Below are positions 8,653-17,503 of a stretch of DNA of 64,000 nt, piece by piece. This DNA comes from Candidatus Binatia bacterium (GTDB lineage: Bacteria > Desulfobacterota > Binatia > UBA12015). Positions within the stretch are counted from its first letter, which is position 1, and each line of letters starts with the position of its first letter. Made by a program: the position numbers and the translations under genes. The notes under the pieces were generated by a model. The model was not told the origin of the DNA. It was given only the letters and a program-made list of their open reading frames with translations, and made no database searches. The stretch spans positions 269,349-333,348 of the forward strand of contig JAQWRY010000003.1 in assembly GCA_029243485.1 (NCBI GenBank), read 5' to 3'.

Positions 8653-8679
8653 TGGTACCGCGTTTGCATAGGCAAACGC
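8653..8679 (+). promoter_or_regulatory. sigma-54 promoter of pilT overlapped by a perfect inverted repeat
   Basis: TGGTACCGCGTTTGCA at 8653-8668 has GG (8654-8655) and GC (8666-8667) separated by exactly ten bases, and agrees with the sigma-54 consensus TGGCACG-N4-TTGCA except at two positions. It predicts a start near 8678, about 42 bases before pilT. The -12 half lies inside a perfect 8-base inverted repeat, GCGTTTGC (8660-8667) - ATAG - GCAAACGC (8672-8679), which could be a protein-binding site or a hairpin at the transcript start. pilT, pilC and the fused regulator would be transcribed from here. Confidence 0.55.
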
Positions 8680-8720
8680 AGTGACGCACGCGACGGTGTG
8701 ACCGGGGAGGTTTCGACAAA

Positions 8721-9824
8721 ATGCAGATGCACGAGTTGTTTCACGAGATGGCAGGCCAAGAGGCGTCCGACTTGCACATCACGTCGGGTGCGCCGCCGAT
8801 GATTCGCGTACACGGTTCCGTGACGCCGCTGCCGTACGAACCGCTGAACTCGAATGACACGAAACAGCTCTGCTACAGCGTCCTTACTGAACAGCAGAAG
8901 AAGAAGTTCGAGGAAGAGAGCGAGCTCGATTTCTCCTTCGGCGTCGAGGGCCTTTCGCGTTTTCGTGGCAACTTGTTCATCCAAAAAGGTGCCGTGGGCG
9001 CGGTCTTTCGCTCGATTCCGCATACAGCGCCGCCGCTGAAGTCGCTGGGCCTTCCCGCGGCCGCCGAAGCGCTGATCAAGCTGCCCCGTGGTCTGATCCT
9101 GGTCACCGGGCCTACCGGTAGCGGTAAGTCGACGACGATGGCCGCCATGGTCGACGAGATTAACGAGACCCGGCAGGACCACATCGTCACGATTGAAGAT
9201 CCGATCGAGTTTCTGCACAATCACAAACGCTGCATCGTGAACCAACGAGAGGTCTTCGCGGATACGCAGACTTTCGGGCAGGCGTTGAAGCACATTCTTC
9301 GTCAGGATCCGGACGTCGTGCTCATCGGCGAAATGCGAGATCTCGAGACGATCGAGGCGGCGCTGACGATCGCGGAAACCGGTCACTTGGTCTTCGCGAC
9401 GCTGCACACCAACTCGGCGGTCCAGACAGTCAACCGCGTGATCGACGTGTTTCCGGCGCACCAGCAGTCGCAGGTGCGTGCTCAGTTGTCGCTCGTGACG
9501 GAGGCGGTTCTCTCGCAGACCCTGCTGCCGCGCGCCGACGGCCGGGGTCGTACGATGGCCTGCGAGCTGATGATTCCGAACCCAGCGATCCGGAATCTCA
9601 TTCGTGAGGAGAAGGTCCATCAGCTCTACTCGCAGATGCAGGTCGGGCAGCAGAAGTTCGGAATGGTCACGCTCTCGCAGTCTCTCCTCGATCTCGTGTC
9701 CCGCAACATCATCACCGCCGAGACGGCGTTGCTGGCCGCGACGGAGCCCGAAGAACTGAAGAAGATGCTCGGCGTAGCTCGCGGGCCGACCGAGCAGGCC
9801 GGCCGCATGGTGCTGGCAAAGTAG
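8721..9824 (+). CDS. pilT: type IV pilus retraction ATPase PilT
   Basis: A 367-residue hexameric ATPase that depolymerises the pilus and drives twitching motility and DNA uptake. ASDLHITSGAPPMIRVHG opens the N-terminal PAS-like domain; Walker A GPTGSGKS is at residues 130-137, Walker B LRQDPDVVLIGEMRD and His box TGHLVFATLHTNSA follow. The PilT-specific AIRNLIRE motif near residue 293, needed for retraction, is intact. It lacks the tetracysteine of PilB. ATG start; its upstream region carries a good sigma-54 promoter. pilC begins 9 bases after the stop, so both are in one transcript. Confidence 0.97.
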   Translation: MQMHELFHEMAGQEASDLHITSGAPPMIRVHGSVTPLPYEPLNSNDTKQLCYSVLTEQQKKKFEEESELDFSFGVEGLSRFRGNLFIQKGAVGAVFRSIPHTAPPLKSLGLPAAAEALIKLPRGLILVTGPTGSGKSTTMAAMVDEINETRQDHIVTIEDPIEFLHNHKRCIVNQREVFADTQTFGQALKHILRQDPDVVLIGEMRDLETIEAALTIAETGHLVFATLHTNSAVQTVNRVIDVFPAHQQSQVRAQLSLVTEAVLSQTLLPRADGRGRTMACELMIPNPAIRNLIREEKVHQLYSQMQVGQQKFGMVTLSQSLLDLVSRNIITAETALLAATEPEELKKMLGVARGPTEQAGRMVLAK

Positions 9825-9833
9825 GCGTACGCG

Positions 9834-11057
9834 ATGGCTCAATTTGCATATCAGGGGCGGACCGCCAGCGGGAAGACGTTGCGCGGCAACATGGAAGCGC
9901 CGAGCCGTGAGGCGGTGATCAACCGTCTTCGCGCGCAGCGCATCCAGCCGATCACGAACAAGATCAAGGAGCGCGGCAAGGGATTCGATCGCGAGATAAC
10001 GATCCCGACCTTCGGGAGCGCCGTGAAGTCCAAAGACGTCGTGATCTTCACGCGTCAGCTCACCACGATGATCGACGCCGGCATGCCGCTCGTCCAGATC
10101 CTCGACATCCTCGGGACGCAGACGGACAACAAGGTGTTCGGGAAGCAGGTTCTGGCGGTGAAGGAGGCGGTCGAATCCGGGGCTACGCTGTCCGATGCCC
10201 TGCGGCTCTTCCCGAAGACGTTCGATGAACTCTACACCAACATGGTCCAGGCGGGTGAGATCGGCGGCATTCTCGATACCATCCTGGGACGGCTCTCCAT
10301 CTACATGGAGAAGATGATCTCGCTGAAGCGCAAGATCAAAGGTGCAATGATCTATCCGGCGACGATCATCTCGGTCGCCATCGTCGTGACCCTGATCCTG
10401 CTGGTCTTCGTCATTCCGGTCTTCGCGGAGCTCTTCGGGAGCTTCGGGCAGGCACTTCCGCTGCCCACTCAGATCGTGATCAACATCTCGAACTTCACTG
10501 TGGCCTACCTGCACGTGCTCGTCGCGGCGGTCGTCATCACGGCCATCGTGATTCGGCAGACCTACCAGACCGAGAAGGGCCGATTCATGATCGACAAGTT
10601 CATGCTGCGGCTTCCGATCCTGGGTGAGATGCTGCGAAAGGCATCGATCGCACGGTTCTCGCGGACACTCGGCACCCTGGTGTCCTCGGGTGTTCCGATT
10701 CTCGACGCTCTCACCATCACGGCCCGTACCGCTGGGAATAAGGTCGTCGAGAAGGCGGGCTTCATGGTTCGTGAGAGCATCAGCCAGGGCCGCACGATGG
10801 CGGAGCCGCTGACGCAAAGCGGAGTCTTCCCGCCGATGGTGTGCCAAATGATCGGCGCCGGTGAGATGACCGGAGCGATCGATCAGATGTTGCAGAAGAT
10901 CGCCGACTTCTACGAGGAGGAGGTCGACAACGCCGTCAACAACCTGACCGCGCTGATGGAGCCGCTCGTCATCGTGATTCTGGGAACGATCATCGGTGGT
11001 CTCGTCATCGCGATGTACCTGCCGATCTTCCAGCTCGGTTCGTTGCTCTCGACATGA
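9834..11057 (+). CDS. pilC: type IV pilus inner-membrane platform protein PilC
   Basis: A 407-residue GspF/PilC family protein with two T2SSF domains (residues about 70-195 and 270-395) and three membrane spans (near 170-195, 220-240 and 375-400). It begins [20 protein letters not shown], the standard PilC opening, and contains [19 protein letters not shown] and the second-domain counterpart [19 protein letters not shown]. It is the platform on which the PilB and PilT motors act. The stop codon overlaps the start of the next gene by four bases (ATGA), indicating translational coupling with the regulator. Confidence 0.97.
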   Translation: MAQFAYQGRTASGKTLRGNMEAPSREAVINRLRAQRIQPITNKIKERGKGFDREITIPTFGSAVKSKDVVIFTRQLTTMIDAGMPLVQILDILGTQTDNKVFGKQVLAVKEAVESGATLSDALRLFPKTFDELYTNMVQAGEIGGILDTILGRLSIYMEKMISLKRKIKGAMIYPATIISVAIVVTLILLVFVIPVFAELFGSFGQALPLPTQIVINISNFTVAYLHVLVAAVVITAIVIRQTYQTEKGRFMIDKFMLRLPILGEMLRKASIARFSRTLGTLVSSGVPILDALTITARTAGNKVVEKAGFMVRESISQGRTMAEPLTQSGVFPPMVCQMIGAGEMTGAIDQMLQKIADFYEEEVDNAVNNLTALMEPLVIVILGTIIGGLVIAMYLPIFQLGSLLST

Positions 11058-13264
11058 CGCTCACTTGGACAAAGGACACCGGAGTTCAGTCGCCGCTTCG
11101 CGATCGGCTGCGGGTGCTGCTCTTCGCGCGCGTCCTAATCATGAGCGTGTTCCTGGCCGGGGCCGGTGCGCTCTGGTTTGCGAAGCCTGATGTCACGCGT
11201 GCGCTGCTCGGAGACGTGACGTTCTCGGTTCTCGCCTTGGCGTATCTCGGAACTGTCTTGTCGGCGGCTTTGGTTCGCACCGTTGCGAGGCCGGGTTGGC
11301 TCGCCTACCTGCAGATCGTTTTCGATGTCCTCCTCATTACGGGCGCGCTCGGCGCGATGCGCGGGGCCGATGGTCCCATGGCGCTCCTGTACGTTCTGCC
11401 GATCGCGAACGCGGCCGGTCTCCTGATGGTGCCCGGTGCGGTGGCGGCGGCGGTCGCTTCAAGCGTGGCGTACGGTGCGCTGTTGCTACACGGACAGCAC
11501 GTGGTGCTTGCCGTCGGCGGGTTGCCGACGAACGACTTGGCTTGGCCGATCACGCTGGCCGCGATCTGCTTCGGACTCACCGCCGTCGGCGTGGGTGGGG
11601 TTGCTCGCCGGCTCGAAGTGGCCGAAGGCCAGCTCGAGAATCATCGGGATGAAGTCGGGCGCCTCGAAGAGATGCATCGCGTCCTGGCGAATGGGCTCGA
11701 GTGCGGAATCCTCGTGACGGACTGCGAGGGGCGCGTGCGCTCGGTGAATCCTGCGGCCCAGCAGATTCTCAGCTTGCCGGTGGGCTCGATTCACGGGCGC
11801 GAGATCTCCTGGCTGGTCCCTCTCCTCGAGTCGGCGGAGGCCGCGGAGTCGCGCGGCCATCTCGAGTGCTCGCAGCGTGTAGGGCCGGGCGAGTCGCGAC
11901 GCCTGCGGATTGGTCGCAGCGTCCTGCGGGACACCTACGGGAACCAGATCGGCGAGATCGTCATGCTGCAAGACGTCACGCGCATCGAGCAGCTAGAGGC
12001 GCGGCTGGCGGAGGACGAGGGCGCGCCCCTGGGGCTCGGGGGCGACGAGGATACGCCCGCCGAGAACGAGAACGATAGTGAAGACGGTGCGACCCCCGGT
12101 CCGGGGGTGGAGGACGGCCTCATCGGTACGTGCGCCGCCATGGATCAGGTCTCGCGCTTGATCGACAAGGTTGCGGTGACCGACGCCACCGTCCTGGTGA
12201 CGGGCGAAAGCGGTACGGGAAAGGAGCTCGTCGCGCGCGCCGTGCATCGCAGGAGTGCGCGCGGGGACGGCCCCTTCGTCGTGGTCAACTGCGGCGCGAT
12301 CCCGGAGTCGCTCATCGAGAGCGAGCTCTTCGGACATGTGCGGGGCGCCTTCACCGGCGCCGTCGCGGACCGGGCAGGCCTCTTCCGACGAGCACACGGA
12401 GGCACGATCTTCCTCGACGAGATCGGCGAACTCTCGCCGGCTCTTCAAGTGCGACTCCTTCGCGTGCTGCAAGACCACAAGGTCCTGCCGGTCGGAGGTA
12501 ATGCGGCGGTTGATGTCGATGTGCGAGTCGTTGCGGCTACGAACCGGATTCTGGAAGATCTGGTGAAGGCCGGCGATTACCGAGAGGATCTCTACTACCG
12601 GCTCGCCGTCATCTCGGTCGACATTCCGCCTCTGCGCGAGCGGGGCGGCGACCTGTCGGTCCTGATCGAGCACTTCCTGCGGGTCGGCGCCGCTCGGCAC
12701 GGGAAGAACGTCCGCTGCGTGAGCGCCAAGGCGATGTCGCTCCTTCTCAAGCATCCCTATGCGGGCAACGTGCGGGAGTTGGAGAATGTGATCGAACACG
12801 CGATCACTCTTGCGGACCGCGATACCGTCCAGGACGTTGATCTCCCGGAATCGATCCGTGGGGTCTCGCCCGTTCGGTCGGTGCGCCCCAGCGCGGCGGA
12901 GGCGACCGCCTCGGCGTTGGACGGTAGCTTGCCGCCGTCGGAAGACCTCGCGGCCGCCTCAGGTCCCGATCCTTGGGCATCCGAGGAGGCAGGGCTGGGC
13001 GATGGACCGGGTGCGTCGCTCCGCTTGCCCATCGACGACGGCGAAGGAGCGAGCCTCGACGAGCAGCTCGCGACGCGAGAGAAGCAGATGCTCCTCGCGG
13101 CGTTGGATCGCGCGTCCGGAGTGAAGAAGAAGGCGGCGGTGCTGCTGGGGATCAACTACCGCTCGTTCCGACACCGTCTTCAGAAGTACAGCCTCGATGC
13201 GCACAGCGACTCTGTGCTGAGCCGGGCCGACGGCGGCACTCTGCTGCGCGAAATGAAGCCCTGA
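11054..13264 (+). CDS. PilS-like sensor fused to PilR-like sigma-54 activator (no kinase, no receiver)
   Basis: A 736-residue fusion. Residues about 20-185 contain six hydrophobic helices arranged as in PilS sensors; 190-225 is a linker coiled coil; 210-325 is a PAS domain ([20 protein letters not shown]). An acidic linker then leads straight into a sigma-54-interacting AAA+ domain: Walker A GESGTGKE near residue 384, GAFTGA at 431-436, Walker B FLDEIGEL, and [17 protein letters not shown] long linker precedes a C-terminal Fis-type helix-turn-helix ([19 protein letters not shown]). There is no H-box, HATPase domain or aspartate receiver, so input must reach the AAA+ domain without phosphotransfer. 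It overlaps pilC by four bases and lies directly upstream of pilA, whose promoter is sigma-54-type, so pilA is the probable target. Confidence 0.9.
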   Translation: MTLTWTKDTGVQSPLRDRLRVLLFARVLIMSVFLAGAGALWFAKPDVTRALLGDVTFSVLALAYLGTVLSAALVRTVARPGWLAYLQIVFDVLLITGALGAMRGADGPMALLYVLPIANAAGLLMVPGAVAAAVASSVAYGALLLHGQHVVLAVGGLPTNDLAWPITLAAICFGLTAVGVGGVARRLEVAEGQLENHRDEVGRLEEMHRVLANGLECGILVTDCEGRVRSVNPAAQQILSLPVGSIHGREISWLVPLLESAEAAESRGHLECSQRVGPGESRRLRIGRSVLRDTYGNQIGEIVMLQDVTRIEQLEARLAEDEGAPLGLGGDEDTPAENENDSEDGATPGPGVEDGLIGTCAAMDQVSRLIDKVAVTDATVLVTGESGTGKELVARAVHRRSARGDGPFVVVNCGAIPESLIESELFGHVRGAFTGAVADRAGLFRRAHGGTIFLDEIGELSPALQVRLLRVLQDHKVLPVGGNAAVDVDVRVVAATNRILEDLVKAGDYREDLYYRLAVISVDIPPLRERGGDLSVLIEHFLRVGAARHGKNVRCVSAKAMSLLLKHPYAGNVRELENVIEHAITLADRDTVQDVDLPESIRGVSPVRSVRPSAAEATASALDGSLPPSEDLAAASGPDPWASEEAGLGDGPGASLRLPIDDGEGASLDEQLATREKQMLLAALDRASGVKKKAAVLLGINYRSFRHRLQKYSLDAHSDSVLSRADGGTLLREMKP

Positions 13265-13420
13265 GCCGAGCTTTGCCCCATAGCGTTCTCTCAGGTCGCG
13301 GCGTAGCCGCGCGCGCATTGTTCGTTCCGAGTGCCGCCTCCTTTTTGGTTGGGTGACACCGGGGCGAACCTCGGGCAGGCGCTGGCGTTCGATGTCGATT
13401 GGTCCCTCCGTGGCCGCGTT

Positions 13421-13509
13421 CTGTCACCGACGGCTCGTGTCGTCACGAAATCGACGCGCGCAAAGCGTCTCTGTCCTGCGGTTGCGGTCACCGATTGACG
13501 CTGAGTGTC
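13421..13509 (+). promoter_or_regulatory. cluster of four (C/G)TGTC elements upstream of pilA
   Basis: CTGTC at 13421 and 13471 and GTGTC at 13437 and 13505 lie on the same strand within 89 bases, with spacings of 16, 34 and 34. (C/G)TGTC repeats are the described PilR recognition elements upstream of the Pseudomonas aeruginosa pilA promoter. Here they are roughly 175-265 bases upstream of the -24 element, a usual range for sigma-54 enhancers. The rest of the 13265-13680 interval holds no gene I can support. Confidence 0.4.
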
Positions 13510-13681
13510 TGCGCAATGGTCGGTCGTCAAGAAACTGCCGCAGTCGCGGCCCGGACGAAGACGCCTCCGCGTATGGGAACGCTATAGCAGACAGGATGGT
13601 GCCGCGACGGCGAAATCGCAGAGCCTCGTAGTTGCGACGTTTTTCACCTTCCTCTCGTGACGGCGGGCGCAGGTGGCCTGG

Positions 13682-13698
13682 CTGGCATCGGTGTTGCT
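13682..13698 (+). promoter_or_regulatory. sigma-54 promoter of pilA
   Basis: CTGGCATCGGTGTTGCT matches the -24/-12 consensus YTGGCACGRNNNTTGCW at nearly every position; GG is at 13684-13685 and GC at 13696-13697 with the required ten bases between. Predicted start near 13708, giving an untranslated leader of about 100 bases before ATG 13810. The sigma-54 activator gene is immediately upstream. Confidence 0.75.
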
Positions 13699-13809
13699 CT
13701 AGTCCAGGGTGTGCCGATGCGCATCGCGGGTCGGCGAAAATAAATGGCACAGCGTTACCGCGCGGGGCGGTCGCTTAGATGGGTCGGATCTCAGGAGGTT
13801 TCGGAAGAA

Positions 13810-14169
13810 ATGTTTAAGGCGAAGAACGAGAAGGGCTTTACGCTCATCGAACTGTTGGTGGTCGTCGCGATCATCGGCATTCTGGCGGCAATCGCAATTC
13901 CGCAGTTTTCTGCGTATCGCTCGCAGGGTTTCAACGCTCGAGCGTCGTCTGATCTGCGCAACCTGGCAACGGCCGCCGAGGCCTATTTCGCTGCGAATGC
14001 AGCGTACACCTCGGACGTGACCAGCCTGACCGGCTTCAAGCAGTCGCCTGGAGTGGACATCATCCTGACGCCGGCGGGCCAGTTCTTTACGGCCACGGCG
14101 AACCACGCGAACGGAGACAAGACCTACGACTGGAACTCCGAGAACGGTGGTTTGCAGAACGCGCCGTAA
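13810..14169 (+). CDS. pilA: major type IVa pilin PilA
   Basis: A 119-residue prepilin. The leader is nine residues, MFKAKNEKG, with cleavage between Gly9 and Phe10 in the canonical GFTLIELLVVVAIIGILAAI segment and Glu at +5 (residue 14). The mature protein of 110 residues has the N-terminal helix followed by a small globular domain, and no cysteines, so no disulfide-closed D-region. It ends TYDWNSENGG then LQNAP. AGGAGG at 13793-13798 supports this start; an in-frame ATG 22 codons upstream (13744) could give a longer leader. It is preceded by a strong sigma-54 promoter and followed by a hairpin terminator, as expected for an abundant structural protein. A C-terminal paralogue fragment exists at 38715-38966. 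Confidence 0.96.
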   Translation: MFKAKNEKGFTLIELLVVVAIIGILAAIAIPQFSAYRSQGFNARASSDLRNLATAAEAYFAANAAYTSDVTSLTGFKQSPGVDIILTPAGQFFTATANHANGDKTYDWNSENGGLQNAP

Positions 14170-14215
14170 GGACGGGGTGGCAACCGGCCTGAAATCCGGC
14201 TGACACACGAAGCGG

Positions 14216-14250
14216 GATGGCGTCGCTCCCCCCGGGGCGACGCCATCTTC
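14216..14250 (+). terminator. strong hairpin after pilA
   Basis: GATGGCGTCGC (14216-14226) pairs perfectly with GCGACGCCATC (14237-14247) around a ten-base C/G loop. Only TTC follows, so it may be a partial terminator or a 3' stabiliser that lets pilA message accumulate while allowing some read-through into the membrane-protein genes. Confidence 0.6.
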
Positions 14251-14291
14251 GCATGGGGAGAGAACACGTGGCATTTGAGGAGGCAGGCGCC

Positions 14292-15929
14292 GTGCGGAAC
14301 ACAACGAAGAGCATCACCGGTCTAGCGGTGCTTTTGGTTGTGGGGGCAGCGCTCCACTTCTTCGGCGGAAACATCGCCGACCCCGACCTCTGGGCGCACC
14401 TCCAATACGGGCGTGCGATCTTCCAGGGGGAGGGCCTCCCGACGGTGGAGGTCTACTCCTATACCGCGGCGGGCGCGCCCTTTTACGATCACGAGTGGCT
14501 AACGGACTACCTCACGGCCGGCGTGTTCGATACCTTCGGGGCCACGGGGCTCGTGGTAGGGAAGCTTCTAGTTCTGGCCGCGATGTTGGTTCTGCTGATC
14601 GACACCGCCCGAGTGCTGGGTGGTCTGCTCGGCCCAGGGCGCAACGTTCATCCCCTGACGGCCGCCGCTGTTCTGGTTCTCGGTCTCGCCGTGATCGGAC
14701 CCGGCGCGACGTTCCGAGCGCAACTGTTCACGATGACGTTCCTCGCACTCGAGGGCTGGCTGCTCACGCGGGCGGAGGTCCGCGCGCGGCAAGAGGCGAA
14801 CGCGGCACGGGTGACCTGGGAGATCTTGGTCCTTCCCCCACTTCTGCTGCTGTGGGCGAACCTGCACGGGGGCTTCCTGGTCGGACTCGGGATGTTCGGC
14901 CTGTACGCGGTTTCGGTCGGGATCCAGGAGATCATCGCCCTGCGCACCGGGCGATCCGTCGGCGAGGCCGTTCGGCGCATTGGCCCGTTCGCGGTCGTCT
15001 GCGTGGCCGCGGTCCTTGCGCCGATCGCGAATCCGTACGGGATCGAGCTGTATACCTATCTCGCACGCACGCTCGACATGCACGGTCAGATTTCGGAGTG
15101 GTATCCGGTCGCGCTCTTCTCGGGCCACTTTCTGCGGTTCAAGATCATGGTCCTCCTCTCGGCCCTCGGCATTGCCGTGGTCTGGCCGGGATGGAGCGAG
15201 CCTCGTGCGCCGGGCGCGGCGTGGCCCGCCTTCGCGTGGCGCGTCGCCTTCTACGCATTCGCCGCGTACATGGCCTTCAAGCATCAGCGCCACACCGTCC
15301 TGTTCGGGATCGTCGCGACGCCTTTCCTCGTCGTGTCGATGGAGCAGGTGCGCCTTCTGGCGGTAAGGCGCTTTCCGGCGCTTCGACCGCGAAGGCCCGT
15401 CTTCGCAGTACTCGCCGCCGGTGCGGCCTCGGTCGCGCTCTTTCAGGTGGTGGGATTCGCCCGTCAAATCGACGAGCACGGCGGGGCGATCCGCTACGGA
15501 CGACTCGATTACCCGGTCGATGCCTTGGGCTTCCTTACCGAGCACGGATTCGACGGGAATCTGGCGATGCCGTTCGAGTGGGGGGCCTATGCGATCACGA
15601 AGATGGCGCCCGAGTCGCGGGTCTTCATCGACGGACGCTTCGAGGCCGTTTACCCGAAGCAGGTCATCGACGACTACTTCGCGTTCATGAACGGCACGGC
15701 CGGATGGGAGCGACTCCTCGACGAGTATCCCACCGACATCGTCGTCGTGCAGCGTTGGCGCAACATCCATCCACGGCTTTTTGCGCGTGACGATCTGCAT
15801 TATGTGTACTCCGATCCTGCTTCTCTCGTGTTCGTCCGGCCGGGCGTGCGCACCGACGAGGCGCTCAGGCGACTCGCGTCGGTCGAGGACCGGAACGACT
15901 TCCCGCGTCTGGCGACCTACTTCCCATGA
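14292..15929 (+). CDS. polytopic membrane protein, GT-C glycosyltransferase-like
   Basis: A protein of 545 residues from GTG 14292, which has a perfect GAGGAGG at 14277-14283; upstream in-frame starts fall within or beside the terminator hairpin. About ten hydrophobic helices alternate with short loops, and a soluble C-terminal domain of about 120 residues follows (ESRVFIDGRFEAVYP, DIVVVQRWRNIHP). The first periplasmic loop carries IADPDLWAHLQYG and later YDHEWLTDYL, acidic/His motifs reminiscent of GT-C enzymes that use polyprenyl-linked sugars. No catalytic assignment is certain. Position between pilA and pilD suggests pilin or envelope glycan modification. It overlaps the next gene by four bases (ATGA). 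Confidence 0.65.
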   Translation: MRNTTKSITGLAVLLVVGAALHFFGGNIADPDLWAHLQYGRAIFQGEGLPTVEVYSYTAAGAPFYDHEWLTDYLTAGVFDTFGATGLVVGKLLVLAAMLVLLIDTARVLGGLLGPGRNVHPLTAAAVLVLGLAVIGPGATFRAQLFTMTFLALEGWLLTRAEVRARQEANAARVTWEILVLPPLLLLWANLHGGFLVGLGMFGLYAVSVGIQEIIALRTGRSVGEAVRRIGPFAVVCVAAVLAPIANPYGIELYTYLARTLDMHGQISEWYPVALFSGHFLRFKIMVLLSALGIAVVWPGWSEPRAPGAAWPAFAWRVAFYAFAAYMAFKHQRHTVLFGIVATPFLVVSMEQVRLLAVRRFPALRPRRPVFAVLAAGAASVALFQVVGFARQIDEHGGAIRYGRLDYPVDALGFLTEHGFDGNLAMPFEWGAYAITKMAPESRVFIDGRFEAVYPKQVIDDYFAFMNGTAGWERLLDEYPTDIVVVQRWRNIHPRLFARDDLHYVYSDPASLVFVRPGVRTDEALRRLASVEDRNDFPRLATYFP

Positions 15930-17503
15930 GTCCGGCTCGGGGGGATTTCGGAGGACCGCGGTGGATCGGCGCGTGTCTCACGGCACTTGCCGTTGTTGCG
16001 CAGGGACTCTGGCTCGCGCGGGAGTATCCGAACGCGCATCTGGACGCGGATCTCCTCTCCTATCTCGCGTACTACCGGGACTGGGCGGCGGGGGCGGCGA
16101 CGCCGTTCGGGTACACGGTGCCGAAGGTATTGCCCGTGGCTCTGTTCGGACCGACCGGGAGTCCGGAGGTCTCGTCTGCGCTGACCCTCTGCGCCGCGGC
16201 GGTCGGTGGAGCCTTCGTGTTCTTGCTGGCAGCGAATCTCTTCGGGACGGCCGCGGCCGTGCTGGCGGCGGTGGCGTACGTGTTCGATCCTCTCCGCAGT
16301 ATCCTCACGCTTCGCTCGAGCGCGGATCTTTACGTGGGCGTCGGGCTGCTAGCGGCGATGTATGCTCTTTCGATTCGCGCAGTGGTCTGGGCAGGGGTGG
16401 CGATCTTGGTCGCGGCTTTGGCCAAGCCGTTGGCGCTCGTCTGTGGTCTCGCGGTGCTGGTCGTGCCGAAGATCACTCTGTCTCGACGGCTCGTCGCGGT
16501 GGCGATCCCGTTCCTCGCCATTCCCGCGATCTCGGCGCTCGACGCGGCCCTGGACGGGCGGCCGATCCTCGCGGGCATTCTCTCATTGGGCCTTCCGGAC
16601 GAGCACAAAGCGTTCGTGCACGTCGCGCAGGGCCCGCCACTGGGCTGGCTCGATTCGCTCGAGATGCTCTTCGTCGACTGGTTCGGGAGATTGCTGTTCG
16701 CGCGGACATGGCCCCTGGTCTTGATCGGCGCGGCGCTCTACGCGGTGCGGTCGGTTCTTGCCTGGCGCGCGGGTGCTTCCGACGCTACGAGCGAATCGCG
16801 GTCCGGGGTGGATCCGAGGCTCGTCGTCCTGACGGTTCCGCTCCTCCTGACCGGCGCCTACGTCGGTCTCGCCCTGTTGCAGCCCTTCGTTTTCTTCACC
16901 CGCTTCTTCTGGGTGCTGTCGGCGGCGCTCACGATTCTCGCCGCGTACGGTGCAACGGCGGTCGCCTCGGCTGCGCCGCTGCCGCGCTGGGGACGGGCGG
17001 GCCTCGTCACGATCTTTGCCCTCGCGCTTCTCGCCGACCGATCCGATGACTTCCAGTGGAGGAAGCAGCTGATGTTGGATCCGTTCGAGACGCATGCAGC
17101 ACTTGCCTATCGCGGCGTCGAAGTGATCGCCGATGACAGCCGTTGTGAGGGGGCCGCAGTCGTTCCGCTCGCCTATCTGCCCCTCGCCGCGTGGCGGGTA
17201 CCGGCGAAGCTCCGGCGCGGCGATCTCTGTGCGATCGAGGATTGGGCGGCGGGTCGAGGCTGTGCGCGTCCGACCTGTGTGCTCGTCATGCCGGCCGCGC
17301 CGACCACGCAGGCGGCACGGGAGGCGTCGAATCGTTTGCTCGAGTCCGGGTGGGCGGTCGAGGTGTCGGACGGACAAGGCGCGTTGGTGCGCGCCACTGC
17401 GGGTCAATCGACCGCCGCCGAGGAGAACGCGGAGACGGTCGCACCCGCGCAGTCGCCGGAGCCGTCGTGGTTGGAAGCAGAGGGAAGGGGAGCCCATACA
17501 TGA
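15926..17503 (+). CDS. polytopic membrane protein, GT-C glycosyltransferase-like
   Basis: A 525-residue protein with about ten predicted membrane helices, an early acidic loop (NAHLDADLLSYLAYYRDWA) with an aspartate pair after the first helix, as in GT-C/ArnT-like transferases, and a soluble C-terminal segment rich in cysteine pairs (residues about 390-470). It shares the overall plan, though not obvious sequence, with the preceding gene. The start ATG overlaps the upstream stop and its own stop overlaps the next ATG, so three membrane proteins are translationally coupled. Likely substrate and product are unknown; a lipid-linked sugar donor is inference from fold and neighbours. Confidence 0.6.
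   Translation: MSPARGDFGGPRWIGACLTALAVVAQGLWLAREYPNAHLDADLLSYLAYYRDWAAGAATPFGYTVPKVLPVALFGPTGSPEVSSALTLCAAAVGGAFVFLLAANLFGTAAAVLAAVAYVFDPLRSILTLRSSADLYVGVGLLAAMYALSIRAVVWAGVAILVAALAKPLALVCGLAVLVVPKITLSRRLVAVAIPFLAIPAISALDAALDGRPILAGILSLGLPDEHKAFVHVAQGPPLGWLDSLEMLFVDWFGRLLFARTWPLVLIGAALYAVRSVLAWRAGASDATSESRSGVDPRLVVLTVPLLLTGAYVGLALLQPFVFFTRFFWVLSAALTILAAYGATAVASAAPLPRWGRAGLVTIFALALLADRSDDFQWRKQLMLDPFETHAALAYRGVEVIADDSRCEGAAVVPLAYLPLAAWRVPAKLRRGDLCAIEDWAAGRGCARPTCVLVMPAAPTTQAAREASNRLLESGWAVEVSDGQGALVRATAGQSTAAEENAETVAPAQSPEPSWLEAEGRGAHT

Noticed and set aside
8640..8711. Possible c-di-GMP riboswitch upstream of pilT
   Set aside because: Such switches are common before pilus genes in deltaproteobacteria, but the conserved core (GGGCAAA...CGCAAAGCCTCCGGCC) is not present; the GCAAACGC hairpin is explained by the promoter-linked inverted repeat.
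13810..14169. Conductive (e-pilin) PilA
   Set aside because: The mature pilin is about 110 residues with a globular C-terminal part, unlike the roughly 61-residue Geobacter type; aromatic spacing alone is no evidence.
14217..14291. Upstream ATG/GTG starts for the first GT-C-like protein
   Set aside because: They fall in or next to the terminator hairpin and lack a ribosome binding site, whereas GTG 14292 has GAGGAGG eight bases upstream.
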